The position numbers were made by a program, and so were the translations under genes. A stretch of DNA of 64,000 nt from JAWKXU01 sp020446465 (GTDB lineage: Bacteria; Pseudomonadota; Alphaproteobacteria; Sphingomonadales; Sphingomonadaceae). Within the stretch, counting starts at the first letter, position 1; each line of letters starts with the position of its first letter. A model generated the notes under the pieces. That model was not told where the DNA came from. It worked only from the letters and a program-made list of their open reading frames with translations, and made no database searches. This document shows positions 17,715 through 25,994 of this stretch, piece after piece. The stretch spans positions 248,001-312,000 of the forward strand of contig JAWKXU010000002.1 in NCBI GenBank assembly GCA_041396845.1, in the 5' to 3' direction.

Positions 17715-18063
17715 GCGTGGACCGGAGGCGGGCGATGGTCGAACCTGCTCACCAACGCCTGTCGATCTCGACGCAGTGCCGCCTGCTGCGGATCAGCCGC
17801 TCGTCCTATTACTACGCACCGGTACCGGAAACCGACGAGACGCTGGCGCTGATGACGGTGATCGACGAGACCTTCATGGAGTGCCCATGGTACGGCAGTC
17901 GCCAGATGGCGCGGCACTTGCAGCGAGCAGGCCACGCGGTCGGCCGTCGCCGGGCGCGGCGGCTGATGGCGAAGATGGGCCTGACGCCGATCTACCAGCG
18001 GCCGCGAACCAGCGATCCCCACCCGCAACACCGCGTCTATCCGTATTTGCTGCGCAAGCTGGC
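17711..18063 (+). pseudogene. IS3-family transposase OrfB, truncated
   Basis: The N-terminal 118 residues match OrfB: 'LSISTQCRLLRISRSSYYY', the HTH_21 segment 'DETFMECPWYGSRQMARHLQRAG', and 'RRRARRLMAKMGL'. The frame is cut after 'YPYLLRKLAG', before the first Asp of the DDE domain. The downstream sequence to 18151 is only accidental open frame in another IS. Confidence 0.85.
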
Positions 18064-18100
18064 TGGACTTGTAACGGATTTGTGCCGGTCACCGGTCTCA

Positions 18101-18353
18101 TTACGCTGCCTTTGCTTCAAAGGCGAGCGGGCTGATGCCACCCAGGTATGAATGGCGTCTGCGTGGATTGTAGAAGCCATTGATGTATTGAAAGATGGCA
18201 GTTTCTGCTTGACGGCGTGTGGGCCAGTTTTGTCGCCACAGAACCTCGGCCTTCAGGGATTTGAAGAAAGTTTCGACCGCGGCATTGTCGTAGCAATTGC
18301 CCTTGCCGGACATTGATGGAACCAGTTTGCTGGCCTGCAATGTCTTCTGGAAG
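18101..18353 (-). pseudogene. IS3 OrfB, C-terminal piece
   Basis: The frame gives 'MSGKGNCYDNAAVETFFKSLKAE' (with the DDE-domain Glu), 'FQYINGFYNPRRRHSYLGG' and the end 'SPLAFEAKAA'. This is the canonical rve C-terminus. It continues across the IS256 insertion to the piece at 19672-19970. Confidence 0.85.
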
Positions 18354-18362
18354 GCATAGGAA
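18354..18362. repeat. Target-site duplication, left copy (GCATAGGAA)
   Basis: The 9-bp GCATAGGAA immediately precedes the left terminal repeat of the IS256-type element. An identical copy follows its right end at 19663. This fixes the element boundaries and shows simple insertion. Confidence 0.9.
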
Positions 18363-19662
18363 GGGCCTGTCAGTAATTTTGTGCGCGAGGCTGGTTTGGT
18401 TCATCAGAGGGTAAACCTATCGCCGAAGATTATGGCGAACTGGGTTTTGGCCTCTGTCCACTCGCGCGGCGGCCGTTTCCATTCCTCGGCCGCGTGATTG
18501 AGAACGAGGTATAGCAGCTTCATCGCTGCCTCGTCACCGGGGAAGTGGCCACGAGTGCGAACTGCCCGGCGCAGTTTCGAGTTCAGCGCCTCGATCGCGT
18601 TCGTTGTGTAGATCATCCGTCGGATTGGCGCGCTGAAGGCGAAGAACGGGATGACCTGCTCCCAATGCCGGCGCCAGCTCTGCGAGATGGCCGGGTATTT
18701 CTGCCCCCAATGGCTGTCCTCGAAAGCCTCCAGCGCAGCCAGGCCGGCATCGGCGTTCTCGGCACGGTAGACACCGCGCAGGGCTTGAGCGACGGATTTC
18801 CTGTCTTTCCAGGACGCGAAGCTCATCGAGTTGCGGATCAGGTGCACGATGCAGGTTTGGACCACCGTTTCGGGGAACACGGCGTTGATCGCATCGGGGA
18901 AGCCTTTCAGCCCATCGACGACGGCGATCAGGATATCGGCTACGCCCCGGTTCTTGAGCTCGTTCATCACCCGCATCCAGAACTTCGCCCCTGCGGTCTG
19001 CTCGATCCAAATCCCGAGTATTTCCTTGGTTCCATCAGGCTGGATGCCCAGCGCGATGTAGACCGCCTTGTTGCGCACGAAGCCCTCGTCCCTGATCTTG
19101 ACCCGGATCGCGTCGAAGAACACCAGCGGGTAGCAGGCGTCGAGCGGACGGCCCTGCCATTCCGTGACCGTCTCCAGCACGGCGTCGGTCACTGTCGAGA
19201 TCAGATCCGGCGACACGTCGATGCCGTATAGCTCCTCCAGGTGCCCCCGGATCTCGCGCACCGTCATCCCGCGTGCGTACATCGAGATGATCTTCTCATC
19301 GAAGTCCGGAAAACGGCGCTGGTATTTGGCGATCAGCTTTGGATCGAACGTGCCGGACCGGTCACGCGGAATGTCCAGCGTCACTTTCGACGAGCCGGTC
19401 AGCATCGTCTTCTTCGAGCTGCCGTTGCGCCGGTTGCCAACGTCTATTTCGGCTTCCGATTCGAGATGATCGTCCAGCTCGGCTGCGAGCATTCGTTCTG
19501 ACAGCGCCTTCTTTAGCTCATTGATCAAGCCATCCTTGGCGAACAAATCCTGAGGATCACGCCCTGCCAGCAACTGATCCAGTAACTCCTTGTCGATAGC
19601 CATATCGATGGTCCTTTCTTTTCCATCTATATGACCTCGCGCACAAAATTACTGACACTGCC
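18363..19662 (-). mobile_element. Complete IS256-family insertion sequence
   Basis: The 1,300-bp element has terminal inverted repeats sharing TGTCAGTAATTTTGTGCGCG at both ends. It is flanked by a perfect 9-bp target duplication (GCATAGGAA) and carries one intact transposase. It sits inside the orfB of an IS3-family remnant. The perfect duplication implies a fairly recent insertion. Confidence 0.92.
18404..19603 (-). CDS. IS256-family (Mutator-type) transposase
   Basis: This 399-residue protein has all the family segments: 'MLAAELDDHLESEAE', 'RRNGSSKKTMLTGSSKVTLD', 'IPRDRSGTFDP', 'DFDEKIISMYARGMT', the Asp region 'LVFFDAIRVKIRD', 'VVDGLKGFPDAI', 'QTCIVHLIRNS', and the Glu region 'YTTNAIEALNSKLRRAV'. 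Length is normal and there is no break, so it is probably active. Confidence 0.95.
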   Translation of the reverse strand: MAIDKELLDQLLAGRDPQDLFAKDGLINELKKALSERMLAAELDDHLESEAEIDVGNRRNGSSKKTMLTGSSKVTLDIPRDRSGTFDPKLIAKYQRRFPDFDEKIISMYARGMTVREIRGHLEELYGIDVSPDLISTVTDAVLETVTEWQGRPLDACYPLVFFDAIRVKIRDEGFVRNKAVYIALGIQPDGTKEILGIWIEQTAGAKFWMRVMNELKNRGVADILIAVVDGLKGFPDAINAVFPETVVQTCIVHLIRNSMSFASWKDRKSVAQALRGVYRAENADAGLAALEAFEDSHWGQKYPAISQSWRRHWEQVIPFFAFSAPIRRMIYTTNAIEALNSKLRRAVRTRGHFPGDEAAMKLLYLVLNHAAEEWKRPPREWTEAKTQFAIIFGDRFTL

Positions 19663-19671
19663 GCATAGGAA
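19663..19671. repeat. Target-site duplication, right copy (GCATAGGAA)
   Basis: Identical to the 9-bp copy at 18354-18362; it marks the right edge of the IS256-family element. Confidence 0.9.
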
Positions 19672-19970
19672 CAATATTGGCTGCCGCGATCAGAGTGAAA
19701 AATGCACCCCTTGGGCGGCTTGCGCAGGTGGATGGCCATCTCCAGCGCGCGTATCGTCAGGTTTTGTTGGCTACGCCGCCCTTCGGGTCATCCGGTCGCT
19801 GACTGCCCAGCCCACGACACGGCGGCTGAACAGGTCGATAACGACCGCCAGGTAGAGCCAGCCCTCAGCCGTCCAGATATAGCTGATGTCTCCGGCCCAT
19901 TTGCGGTTCGGTGCATCGGCCAGGAAATCACTATCCAGCAGGTTGGGTGCGACACCGAGGTGATCGGACA
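19672..19970 (-). pseudogene. IS3 OrfB, central piece with frameshift
   Basis: The frame reads 'ADAPNRKWAGDISYIWTAEGW', 'LYLAVVIDLFSRRVVGWAVSD', the first two DDE-domain segments. After 'RMTRRAA' a stop and a frame change occur, then 'MAIHLRKPPKGCIFHSDRGSQYCS' continues to the IS256 boundary. The gene is therefore inactivated twice, by frameshift and by insertion. The N-terminal part is lost at about 19970. Confidence 0.8.
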
Positions 19971-20136
19971 GAACATGCAGCGCCACCGCCACCAGGAGTT
20001 CATTCGCTTCCTCAGCCGGATCGAGCGCGAGGTGCCGAAAGACAAAGCGATCCACGTCATTCTCGACAACTACGCCGCGCACATGAAGGACAAGGTCCAG
20101 GAATGGCTCGGACGCCATCCCCGCTGGACCTTCTGA
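19971..20136 (+). pseudogene. IS630-family transposase fragment
   Basis: The plus-strand frame reads 'QRHRHQEFIRFLSRIEREVP' then 'IHVILDNYAAHMKDKVQEWLGRHPRWTF' before a stop at 20136. The 'ILDNYAAHK'-like strand with its Asp is a signature of IS630 DDE transposases. Both the N-terminus and the final Glu-containing end are missing. The following 195 bases to the ribbon-helix-helix stop contain no gene I can recognise. Confidence 0.7.
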
Positions 20137-20331
20137 GGGACAGCCACCCAACTGGCTACTCACGAGACGCCGGCCCATTACGGCATCTAGATATTGGTTT
20201 CGTTATAGTTGTTCTTGAATTTATGGGGTGAATGCCGCCTTCGACCGGTTCAGCACGAGAGCTGCTTGCACTTGAATGGCAGCTTGCACCCGCTTCGTTG
20301 TGCCGAATCCGGACATTCCCCTTCGTCCCCC

Positions 20332-20745
20332 CTAGCCGTCATCGGCCGAGACCTCGTTCGAAAGGCGCTGACCGCGTTCCAGGCGCCCAGCGAGCGCATC
20401 CACGAAATTCTGGAAACGACGTTCACCGGCAGATTTCGCTGCGGCTGAATTATCATCGGGTAACGATGGCATCACACCAAGCCAGAAGCGGACAAACAGA
20501 GCCACTGTCTCGTTGCCAACCTCGACATGGTAGTCGAGCTTCTCCATTTGCCTTGAAATCCGGTCGAGCCGCCGACTGAACGCGGCTTCCATCCGCTCCG
20601 ATCCGTCCGGCGATAGAAACGATGCTATCGCTGCCTCCACCACCGAAGCCTGCGACACCCGCTTCCGCCTGGCATAATCGGCCAGCAGCCGCGAAAGGTC
20701 TGACGGCAGCCGGAACGTGTGTTTGATCCGACTGCCCTTGCTCAC
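20332..20745 (-). CDS. CopG-like ribbon-helix-helix protein of the transfer operon
   Basis: This 137-residue protein opens 'MSKGSRIKHTFRLPSDLSRLLADYARRKRVSQASVVEAAI', a ribbon-helix-helix DNA-binding domain. A coiled-coil helix ('RRLDRISRQMEKLDYHVEVGNETVALFVRFWL') follows. Small RHH proteins lie between traG and trbB in many such elements and probably regulate or assist transfer. It overlaps traG by 4 bp. In the usual arrangement trbB would follow at once; here it is 12 kb away. Confidence 0.85.
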   Translation of the reverse strand: MSKGSRIKHTFRLPSDLSRLLADYARRKRVSQASVVEAAIASFLSPDGSERMEAAFSRRLDRISRQMEKLDYHVEVGNETVALFVRFWLGVMPSLPDDNSAAAKSAGERRFQNFVDALAGRLERGQRLSNEVSADDG

Positions 20746-22727
20746 AGCTCGATCCCGTCGTTCGGGTCGAGCGTGGCGCGTCTTGCATTTGCCCGCATCT
20801 TCTCGGCAAGCCTGCGGTTGTTGCCAGCTTGCTCGTCACCGTGCCGGTCATCAAAATCGAACTCGTTGCGGGTTGGTTCGGAAACAGGCGCAATGTCTTC
20901 ATGCTCGGGCAGTTCCGGTTCGCGCCGGATTCCGCCTTCGGACACGCCGTCGTCATTTTCTGTAGAATCCTCCCCGGTCGCCGGACGCGGCACAGCTTGA
21001 ACGACGCCATCGGTCCAGTCCCCTGCCTCAGCTCGATCTTCAAAATCCTGCGGTTCCGGAGGCGGTCCAATCCTCCACCTGAGCCGCGGATCGGTGTAAT
21101 ATCTCGCCTTCTTTGCGCGGATCGGATTGGCACCGGCCAGCATCACGATCTCATCGGTATCGGGCAATTGCATAATTTCGCCCTGGGTTAGCAAGGCACG
21201 GGCCGTTTCCGAGCGCGAGACCATTAGATGCCCCAGCCACGGCGACAGGCGGTGGCCGGCATAGTTTTTCATCGCCCGCATCTCGGTCGCAGTGCCAAGC
21301 GATTCAGACACCCGCTTGGCGGTTCGTTCGTCATTGGTGGCAAAGCAGACCCGTACATGGCAGTTGTCGAGGATGGCGTTGTTCTGGCCGTAGGCCTTTT
21401 CAATCTGGTTCAACGACTGGGCAATCAGGAACGCCTTGATCCCGTAACCCGCCATGAAGGCGAGCGCGCTTTCAAAAAAGTCGAGCCGGCCAAGCGCTGG
21501 AAATTCATCGAGCATCAGCAGCAATCGCCGACGCTCTGCACCTTCGGCAAGATCCTCAGTCAGTCGGCGGCCCAACTGGTTGAGGATCAGGCGAATGAGC
21601 GGCTTGGTCCGGCTGATGTCGGAAGGCGGGACAACAAGATAGAGCGACACCGCTCGTTTCTGGTCGACCAGATCGGCAATCCGCCAATCGCATTGCCGGG
21701 TCACTTTCGCAATGACCGGATCGCGATAGAGGCCTAGGAACGACATTGCAGTCGACAGCACGCCCGAGCGTTCATTTTCCGACTTGTTGAGGAGTTCACG
21801 CGCCGCGCTCGCGACAACGGGGTGAACACCTTCCTCGCCCAGATGCGGCGTCATCATCATGGCAGCCAGCGTCGCTTCGATGGAGCGTTTCGGATCGGAG
21901 AGAAAGGCTGCCACTCCAGCCAGCGTCTTGTCGGATTCGGCGTAAAGCACATGCAGGATGGCGCCGACCAGCAAGGCATGGCTGGTCTTTTCCCAATGGT
22001 TGCGGCGTTCGAGCGAGCCTTCGGGATCAACCAGCACGTCAGCGATATTCTGGACATCCCGCACTTCGTTGATCCCGCGCCGGACCTCCACCAGCGGATT
22101 GTAGGCAGCAGAGGCCTCATTGGTCGGATCGAACAACAGCACCCGACTGAAGCGTGAGCGAAAGCTTGCAGTCAGATCCCAGTTTTCACCCTTGATGTCA
22201 TGGATGATGGCCGAATGCGGCCAGGTCAGCAGCGTTGGAATGACCAGCCCTACACCCTTGCCGCTGCGGGTCGGGGCGAAGCAGAGCACATGCTCGGGGC
22301 CATCGTGACGGAGATAGAGATTGGCATGCTGCCCGATGACGACGCCCTTGCCAGAAAGAAGACCCGATCTGGCAATTTCGGGCCGGGTCGCCCAGCGCGC
22401 TGATCCAAAAGTTGCGCTGTTTCTGATCTCGCGGGCACGCCAGACCGACATGGCAATTGCCGCAACCACCGAGGCAAGCCCCCCCGATGCGGCGATCATT
22501 CCGCCCGTCTCAAAGATGCGCGGCGCATAGGCTTCGTAGCTGAACCACCACCAGAAGATGGACCAGGGCGGATAGACTGGATGGCCGAAGGCATCGAACC
22601 AGGCGGTGCCCAGTTCGGGCTGAAAGCCGAGGGCGGCAGCCGTCCATTGCGTGCCGGCCCAGATGCCTGCCAGGGTGAGCGCGAAGACAGCGAGTATCTG
22701 GCCCCACAGGATTTTGGTTGCTGACAT
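20742..22727 (-). CDS. traG: Conjugative coupling protein TraG (VirD4-type)
   Basis: This 661-residue protein has two N-terminal membrane helices and the periplasmic segment 'PPWSIFWWWFSYEAYAPRIF'. A P-loop 'APTRSGKGVGLVIP' lies at about residues 151-165 and a Walker B 'LLLMLDEFPALG' near 400. The family segments 'KAFLIAQSLNQIEKAYG' and 'VRVCFATNDERTAKRVSESLG' follow. It couples the relaxase-DNA complex to the secretion channel. The C-terminal 100 residues are acidic and variable. Confidence 0.95.
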   Translation of the reverse strand: MSATKILWGQILAVFALTLAGIWAGTQWTAAALGFQPELGTAWFDAFGHPVYPPWSIFWWWFSYEAYAPRIFETGGMIAASGGLASVVAAIAMSVWRAREIRNSATFGSARWATRPEIARSGLLSGKGVVIGQHANLYLRHDGPEHVLCFAPTRSGKGVGLVIPTLLTWPHSAIIHDIKGENWDLTASFRSRFSRVLLFDPTNEASAAYNPLVEVRRGINEVRDVQNIADVLVDPEGSLERRNHWEKTSHALLVGAILHVLYAESDKTLAGVAAFLSDPKRSIEATLAAMMMTPHLGEEGVHPVVASAARELLNKSENERSGVLSTAMSFLGLYRDPVIAKVTRQCDWRIADLVDQKRAVSLYLVVPPSDISRTKPLIRLILNQLGRRLTEDLAEGAERRRLLLMLDEFPALGRLDFFESALAFMAGYGIKAFLIAQSLNQIEKAYGQNNAILDNCHVRVCFATNDERTAKRVSESLGTATEMRAMKNYAGHRLSPWLGHLMVSRSETARALLTQGEIMQLPDTDEIVMLAGANPIRAKKARYYTDPRLRWRIGPPPEPQDFEDRAEAGDWTDGVVQAVPRPATGEDSTENDDGVSEGGIRREPELPEHEDIAPVSEPTRNEFDFDDRHGDEQAGNNRRLAEKMRANARRATLDPNDGIEL

Positions 22728-22824
22728 GGTGCCTCCTTTCGGAAGGCAGCAGGGCGGGCTTGAGGCGGCAATTCAACCTTCGCGGGCACCCGGCGCAGTC
22801 TGGCGCAGGCAAAGAAATGCGGGG

Positions 22825-23538
22825 TTAGATAGCTTCCAAGGCGAACTTTGGCTCACCGGACCATGTCAGCCGGTACATCGCACCCTGCACGACCGACTGG
22901 ACGACATTGGGCCACAGGGCAGCGATACAGGTTCCGCCCTGATGCCGCACCGAGGGATAGATGATGCCATTATGCCCATCACCGCGTGCTTGCGCGGCCA
23001 GTGCATTGCCCGCCGGATATCCTTTGGCCGGGTCGGGATCGAGGCTGGGGTGATCGGGGCATTCCCGTAGATCGATGAACACGCCCGACATGCTGGCGAT
23101 CATCTCGCCATATTCGACAACGGCGTTGAAATCCCCCGCATCAGCGAGCGCTTTGGTGAGATGATAGCCGACCTCGGCAATGCAGGTCTCGACTGCCAGC
23201 GCGGCATACCAGGCACCCCGGTCAGGCGGGTTGAAGCGATTGGGTTCGCGCGGTTTGGCATAGGCGAAACTGGCATTGATGAACCTCGCATGCGATACGC
23301 CGTGAACCAGTTCGTCCGCTGTCAGCCCGCCAAGCCCGCGTTCCTCGGCAATCAGCCGCCCGCTGGTCGCGCCTTCGATTTCGGCCAGCAGCGCCAGTTC
23401 TTCATTATCGTCAGCCAGCGGTGCCATGACCGCCTCACGCAGTCGCGCACTGGGAACGAGCCTGACGGTCCGTTCGAATGCCTCACGCACCGTTGGCAGA
23501 TCGGCCTGCCCTTCAGAGCCCGCCACGAAGTGCGTCAA
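22825..23538 (-). CDS. RES-domain toxin (NAD-degrading family)
   Basis: This 237-residue protein has the RES fold. The Arg of the family lies in 'NRFNPPDRGAWYAA', followed by a conserved Glu in 'ETCIAEVGYHL' and the late Ser in 'GIIYPSVRHQGGTCIAALWP'. Characterised RES toxins (MbcT, ParT type) modify or destroy NAD-related substrates. It overlaps the antitoxin gene by 26 bp. Placed between traG and the relaxase, it would stabilise the element. Confidence 0.85.
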   Translation of the reverse strand: MTHFVAGSEGQADLPTVREAFERTVRLVPSARLREAVMAPLADDNEELALLAEIEGATSGRLIAEERGLGGLTADELVHGVSHARFINASFAYAKPREPNRFNPPDRGAWYAALAVETCIAEVGYHLTKALADAGDFNAVVEYGEMIASMSGVFIDLRECPDHPSLDPDPAKGYPAGNALAAQARGDGHNGIIYPSVRHQGGTCIAALWPNVVQSVVQGAMYRLTWSGEPKFALEAI

Positions 23539-23944
23539 TATATTGCCGGGTTTCCAACATGCGCGGGATGCCGCCTTCGATCATCGCCTGCACCGGCGAC
23601 AGCCGGTTGAATACCGGCGCCCGGTTCACCAGCCTTGGCCAGCGATCTGCCATGTCATCGGCAAACAGCAGATGCAGTCCCTTGAACAGACCGATGAGCG
23701 CGGAAGCGCGGGTCAGCTGGTCCTGGCTCAGCGTGCCTTCCCATGTTCCGGCCTTCATCCGGTCCCAGGTGCTTGCCGATACGCCCAGCAGCGCCGCGCC
23801 TTCGGCATTATTGCCGCCCCATGCTTCGACAAGTCGTAGGACGGCCTTCACCGCCGCGCCAGTCAGGCGACGGCGATCATCATCGCCCGCGAAGGTCTGA
23901 AGCCCTCGGGGTGCTTCGGCATGTTCAAAAACTGCACTTGCCAT
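23513..23944 (-). CDS. Xre/MbcA/ParS-type antitoxin
   Basis: I chose the ATG at 23944 (MASAVFEHAEAP...); frame upstream is relaxase shadow. The 143-residue protein has a helix-turn-helix ('AAVKAVLRLVEAWGGNNAEGAALLGVSASTWDRMKAG') and the C-terminal toxin-binding region ('RLVNRAPVFNRLSPVQAMIEGGIPRMLETRQYIDALRGG'). This is the DUF2384 arrangement of antitoxins paired with RES toxins. It probably autoregulates the pair. Confidence 0.87.
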   Translation of the reverse strand: MASAVFEHAEAPRGLQTFAGDDDRRRLTGAAVKAVLRLVEAWGGNNAEGAALLGVSASTWDRMKAGTWEGTLSQDQLTRASALIGLFKGLHLLFADDMADRWPRLVNRAPVFNRLSPVQAMIEGGIPRMLETRQYIDALRGGL

Positions 23945-24014
23945 ATCGCATCTCCTGATGCGCTTATAGGCATCATATGGTGTATCTGTCAAGATATGTA
24001 CCATTCCAGCCTCT

Positions 24015-25754
24015 TCAGATCGCAGGCCCGCGCGGCCGGGCAAAACTCCAGTCAACGCCGCCGCGGGTATTGATCTTGCCCATGACCGGATCGCCCAGAT
24101 GACGCTCCAGATCCTGCCGCCAGGGCACGAGCTGGAAGCCCATGCCATTATCGATCATCGCGAAACGGCCCGAAGCGAGCGTCACCCGCTGACGGTAGAT
24201 GCCGGCGACATGATCTCCGGGACTTGCCGGCTGAAAGATACGACCGTCGCGCGCGGCCAATGCTTCGCCTGTTTCGGACAGTTCCCGATCGCGCAGCGTA
24301 TCAAGCAGGTTGCGCGCAAAGATGATGCGCTGCCCCTTCCGCTTGGCGAGGCCTTCTTCAAGCAGGGTTTCACTTCGTTTCTCGAGTGCATCGCTTATCT
24401 GTGCGCCGAACTCTCCCGCCAATGGCGCAGGCCTGGGCGATAGCAGTTGCCGGTCGAGCCAGGTTGCACCCCGCGCCTTCAATTGATCCTCGATTGAGAG
24501 GTCAGATCGCACAAGCAAGCTTGTTTGCTGACGTCCCTTGCGATCGGTCCAACTGCTGCTCTCCACGATCGAGCCCAGTGCCGCGTCGCTGGTCCGCTCG
24601 ATATCGGGAAAGCGCAGATGGTGGGTGCGGCCATCAGTGCCATCGATGATCGCATAGGCCTCGCCGGTCAGCTCATCATGGAGACCACGCTCGACCAGCC
24701 TGCCAGCAAGGCCTGCACTGTCCGAACTGCTATGCAGAGCCAGACGCGCCGGATCGATGGCCAGCCCCTGACCGGTCATCGCCCGGTGCATGGTCTTGAT
24801 GATGTCACCGCGATCACCCAGCGCTCGCAATGTCGGTTCGACGTCCGCCGCCAGCGTCCAGCTGGCTGGTCCGACACGTTCGGCCAGCCCCATGCGTTCG
24901 AGCACCTGCGCCCGGCCGATGAGGAAACCGCGATCCCTGCGCTGGCCCGTTGCTTCCGGACGAAGGTCGATGACACCAAGATCGTCGCGCTGCCGCTGCA
25001 ACCGGCGGTCGAGCGACGTCCAGCGCTCGGCATCAACTTCACGGCGCAGAGCGTTCTGGATGTCGCGCTCGCTGCGCGGGCCAAGTTCGGCCGTCACCCG
25101 CTCTTGTGCGCGGGCGCGCAGGCCTTCGCTGATATAGGACCGGTCAATGACCAGGTCCTGCCCATCGCTTGCCACGCCTCGGACCAGCACATGGGTATGC
25201 GGATTGTCGGTATTCCAGTGATCGACCGCGACCCAGTCAAGCCGCGTATCCAGGTCGCGCGCCATGTCTTCCATCATTTCGCGGGTGAAGGCCCGCAGGT
25301 CCGCCATCTCATTCGCGTCTTCGGGTGAGATGATGAACCGGAAATGATGACGATCATCTTCGCATCTCTGCGCAAAGGCTTCACCATCAGCCTGATCAGA
25401 GCCCGCATCGAACATCTGCCCGTCCGATCCGTCGCGGGTGACACCGTCGCGTTCGAGATAGGCGATATGTCGGGCAAGCGGAGCCGATCGAAATTTCGCA
25501 CCCTTGTGACGTACCACGCGTGCCTTGATGACAACGCGCCGTTGGAAAGCACTGCGACGGCGCTGGAGCGCAGCGCACCTGCCCCGCCCAAGATGTCCGG
25601 TGCCGCGTCCCGTACTCCTTCGGCCAAGCGGTGTGTGCCCCGCCCGGCGTGAGACCTGGAGCACTCGGCCGACCAGCGTATTGGCTTTGCGCCAGGAGCG
25701 CGCCCCGCTGTCTCGTGACTGGCCCGGCCTGATGTCGAAATCGTCGTCAGCCAT
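24015..25754 (-). CDS. Relaxase/mobilization protein (TraI/VirD2-like with DUF3363)
   Basis: Start placed at ATG 25754 (MADDDFDIRPGQ...), giving about 579 residues. After an Arg-rich N-terminus and 'RVVIKARVVRHKGAKFRSAPLARHIAYLERDGV', the relaxase core shows 'FRFIISPEDANEM' and the metal-binding His cluster 'VDHWNTDNPHTHVLVRG'. The C-terminal DUF3363 region includes 'YRQRVTLASGRFAMIDNGMGFQLVPWR'. It nicks oriT and pilots the strand. No break is visible. Confidence 0.92.
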   Translation of the reverse strand: MADDDFDIRPGQSRDSGARSWRKANTLVGRVLQVSRRAGHTPLGRRSTGRGTGHLGRGRCAALQRRRSAFQRRVVIKARVVRHKGAKFRSAPLARHIAYLERDGVTRDGSDGQMFDAGSDQADGEAFAQRCEDDRHHFRFIISPEDANEMADLRAFTREMMEDMARDLDTRLDWVAVDHWNTDNPHTHVLVRGVASDGQDLVIDRSYISEGLRARAQERVTAELGPRSERDIQNALRREVDAERWTSLDRRLQRQRDDLGVIDLRPEATGQRRDRGFLIGRAQVLERMGLAERVGPASWTLAADVEPTLRALGDRGDIIKTMHRAMTGQGLAIDPARLALHSSSDSAGLAGRLVERGLHDELTGEAYAIIDGTDGRTHHLRFPDIERTSDAALGSIVESSSWTDRKGRQQTSLLVRSDLSIEDQLKARGATWLDRQLLSPRPAPLAGEFGAQISDALEKRSETLLEEGLAKRKGQRIIFARNLLDTLRDRELSETGEALAARDGRIFQPASPGDHVAGIYRQRVTLASGRFAMIDNGMGFQLVPWRQDLERHLGDPVMGKINTRGGVDWSFARPRGPAI

Positions 25755-25994
25755 GGATGTCAATGACGTGCGACGGCGCATTTACTGTTGAAATTGCAGC
25801 AGAATTCAAAGGCAGCGACGGCAAGGGATGTGCGAAGGCGGCGCCAATTACCCAATAAAACCAACCACCTGCACCCCGACCGACGGCGGTGCTTTTATCT
25901 CGCCATCCTCCCTTCCTCTTTCTGCCCCTTCCGCCAATCCTTCGCCCCAATTCGCCAAAGGGCGAAGCGGGGCGCGAGAGCAGGATTGCGGGCA
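25755..25994. promoter_or_regulatory. Relaxase upstream region, candidate oriT
   Basis: These 240 gene-free bases lie directly upstream of the relaxase. They contain an 8-bp inverted repeat CTTCGCCC/GGGCGAAG at 25940-25967, with an overlapping outer CGCCCC/GGGGCG pair, and a pyrimidine-rich tract just before it. Transfer origins often sit beside the relaxase gene and carry such repeats. The nic site cannot be assigned by eye. Confidence 0.3.

Larger units (their letters stand above)
17361..18063 (+). mobile_element. IS3-family element, left part only (orfA intact, orfB truncated)
   Basis: The probable terminal repeat begins with TGTCTGAGGTGG at 17361. orfA is complete, but orfB stops making sense at about 18063. 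There the sequence switches to the end of a second IS3-family element on the opposite strand (TGGACTTGTAACGG at 18064). The right end of this element is missing, so it cannot move on its own. Confidence 0.75.
18064..19970 (-). mobile_element. Second IS3-family element remnant, interrupted by an IS256-type element
   Basis: The 3' end lies at 18064-18100 and the orfB C-terminus at 18101-18353. The orfB middle continues at 19672-19970, on the other side of the inserted element. The 5' part with orfA is missing; at about 19970 the sequence changes to an IS630 fragment. The element inserted into the orfB of the first IS3 remnant, then was itself hit by IS256. Confidence 0.72.

Noticed and set aside
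18064..18151. Continuation of the first IS3 orfB to the stop at 18151
   Set aside because: After residue 118 the translation leaves the transposase pattern; the DNA is the end of another IS on the opposite strand.
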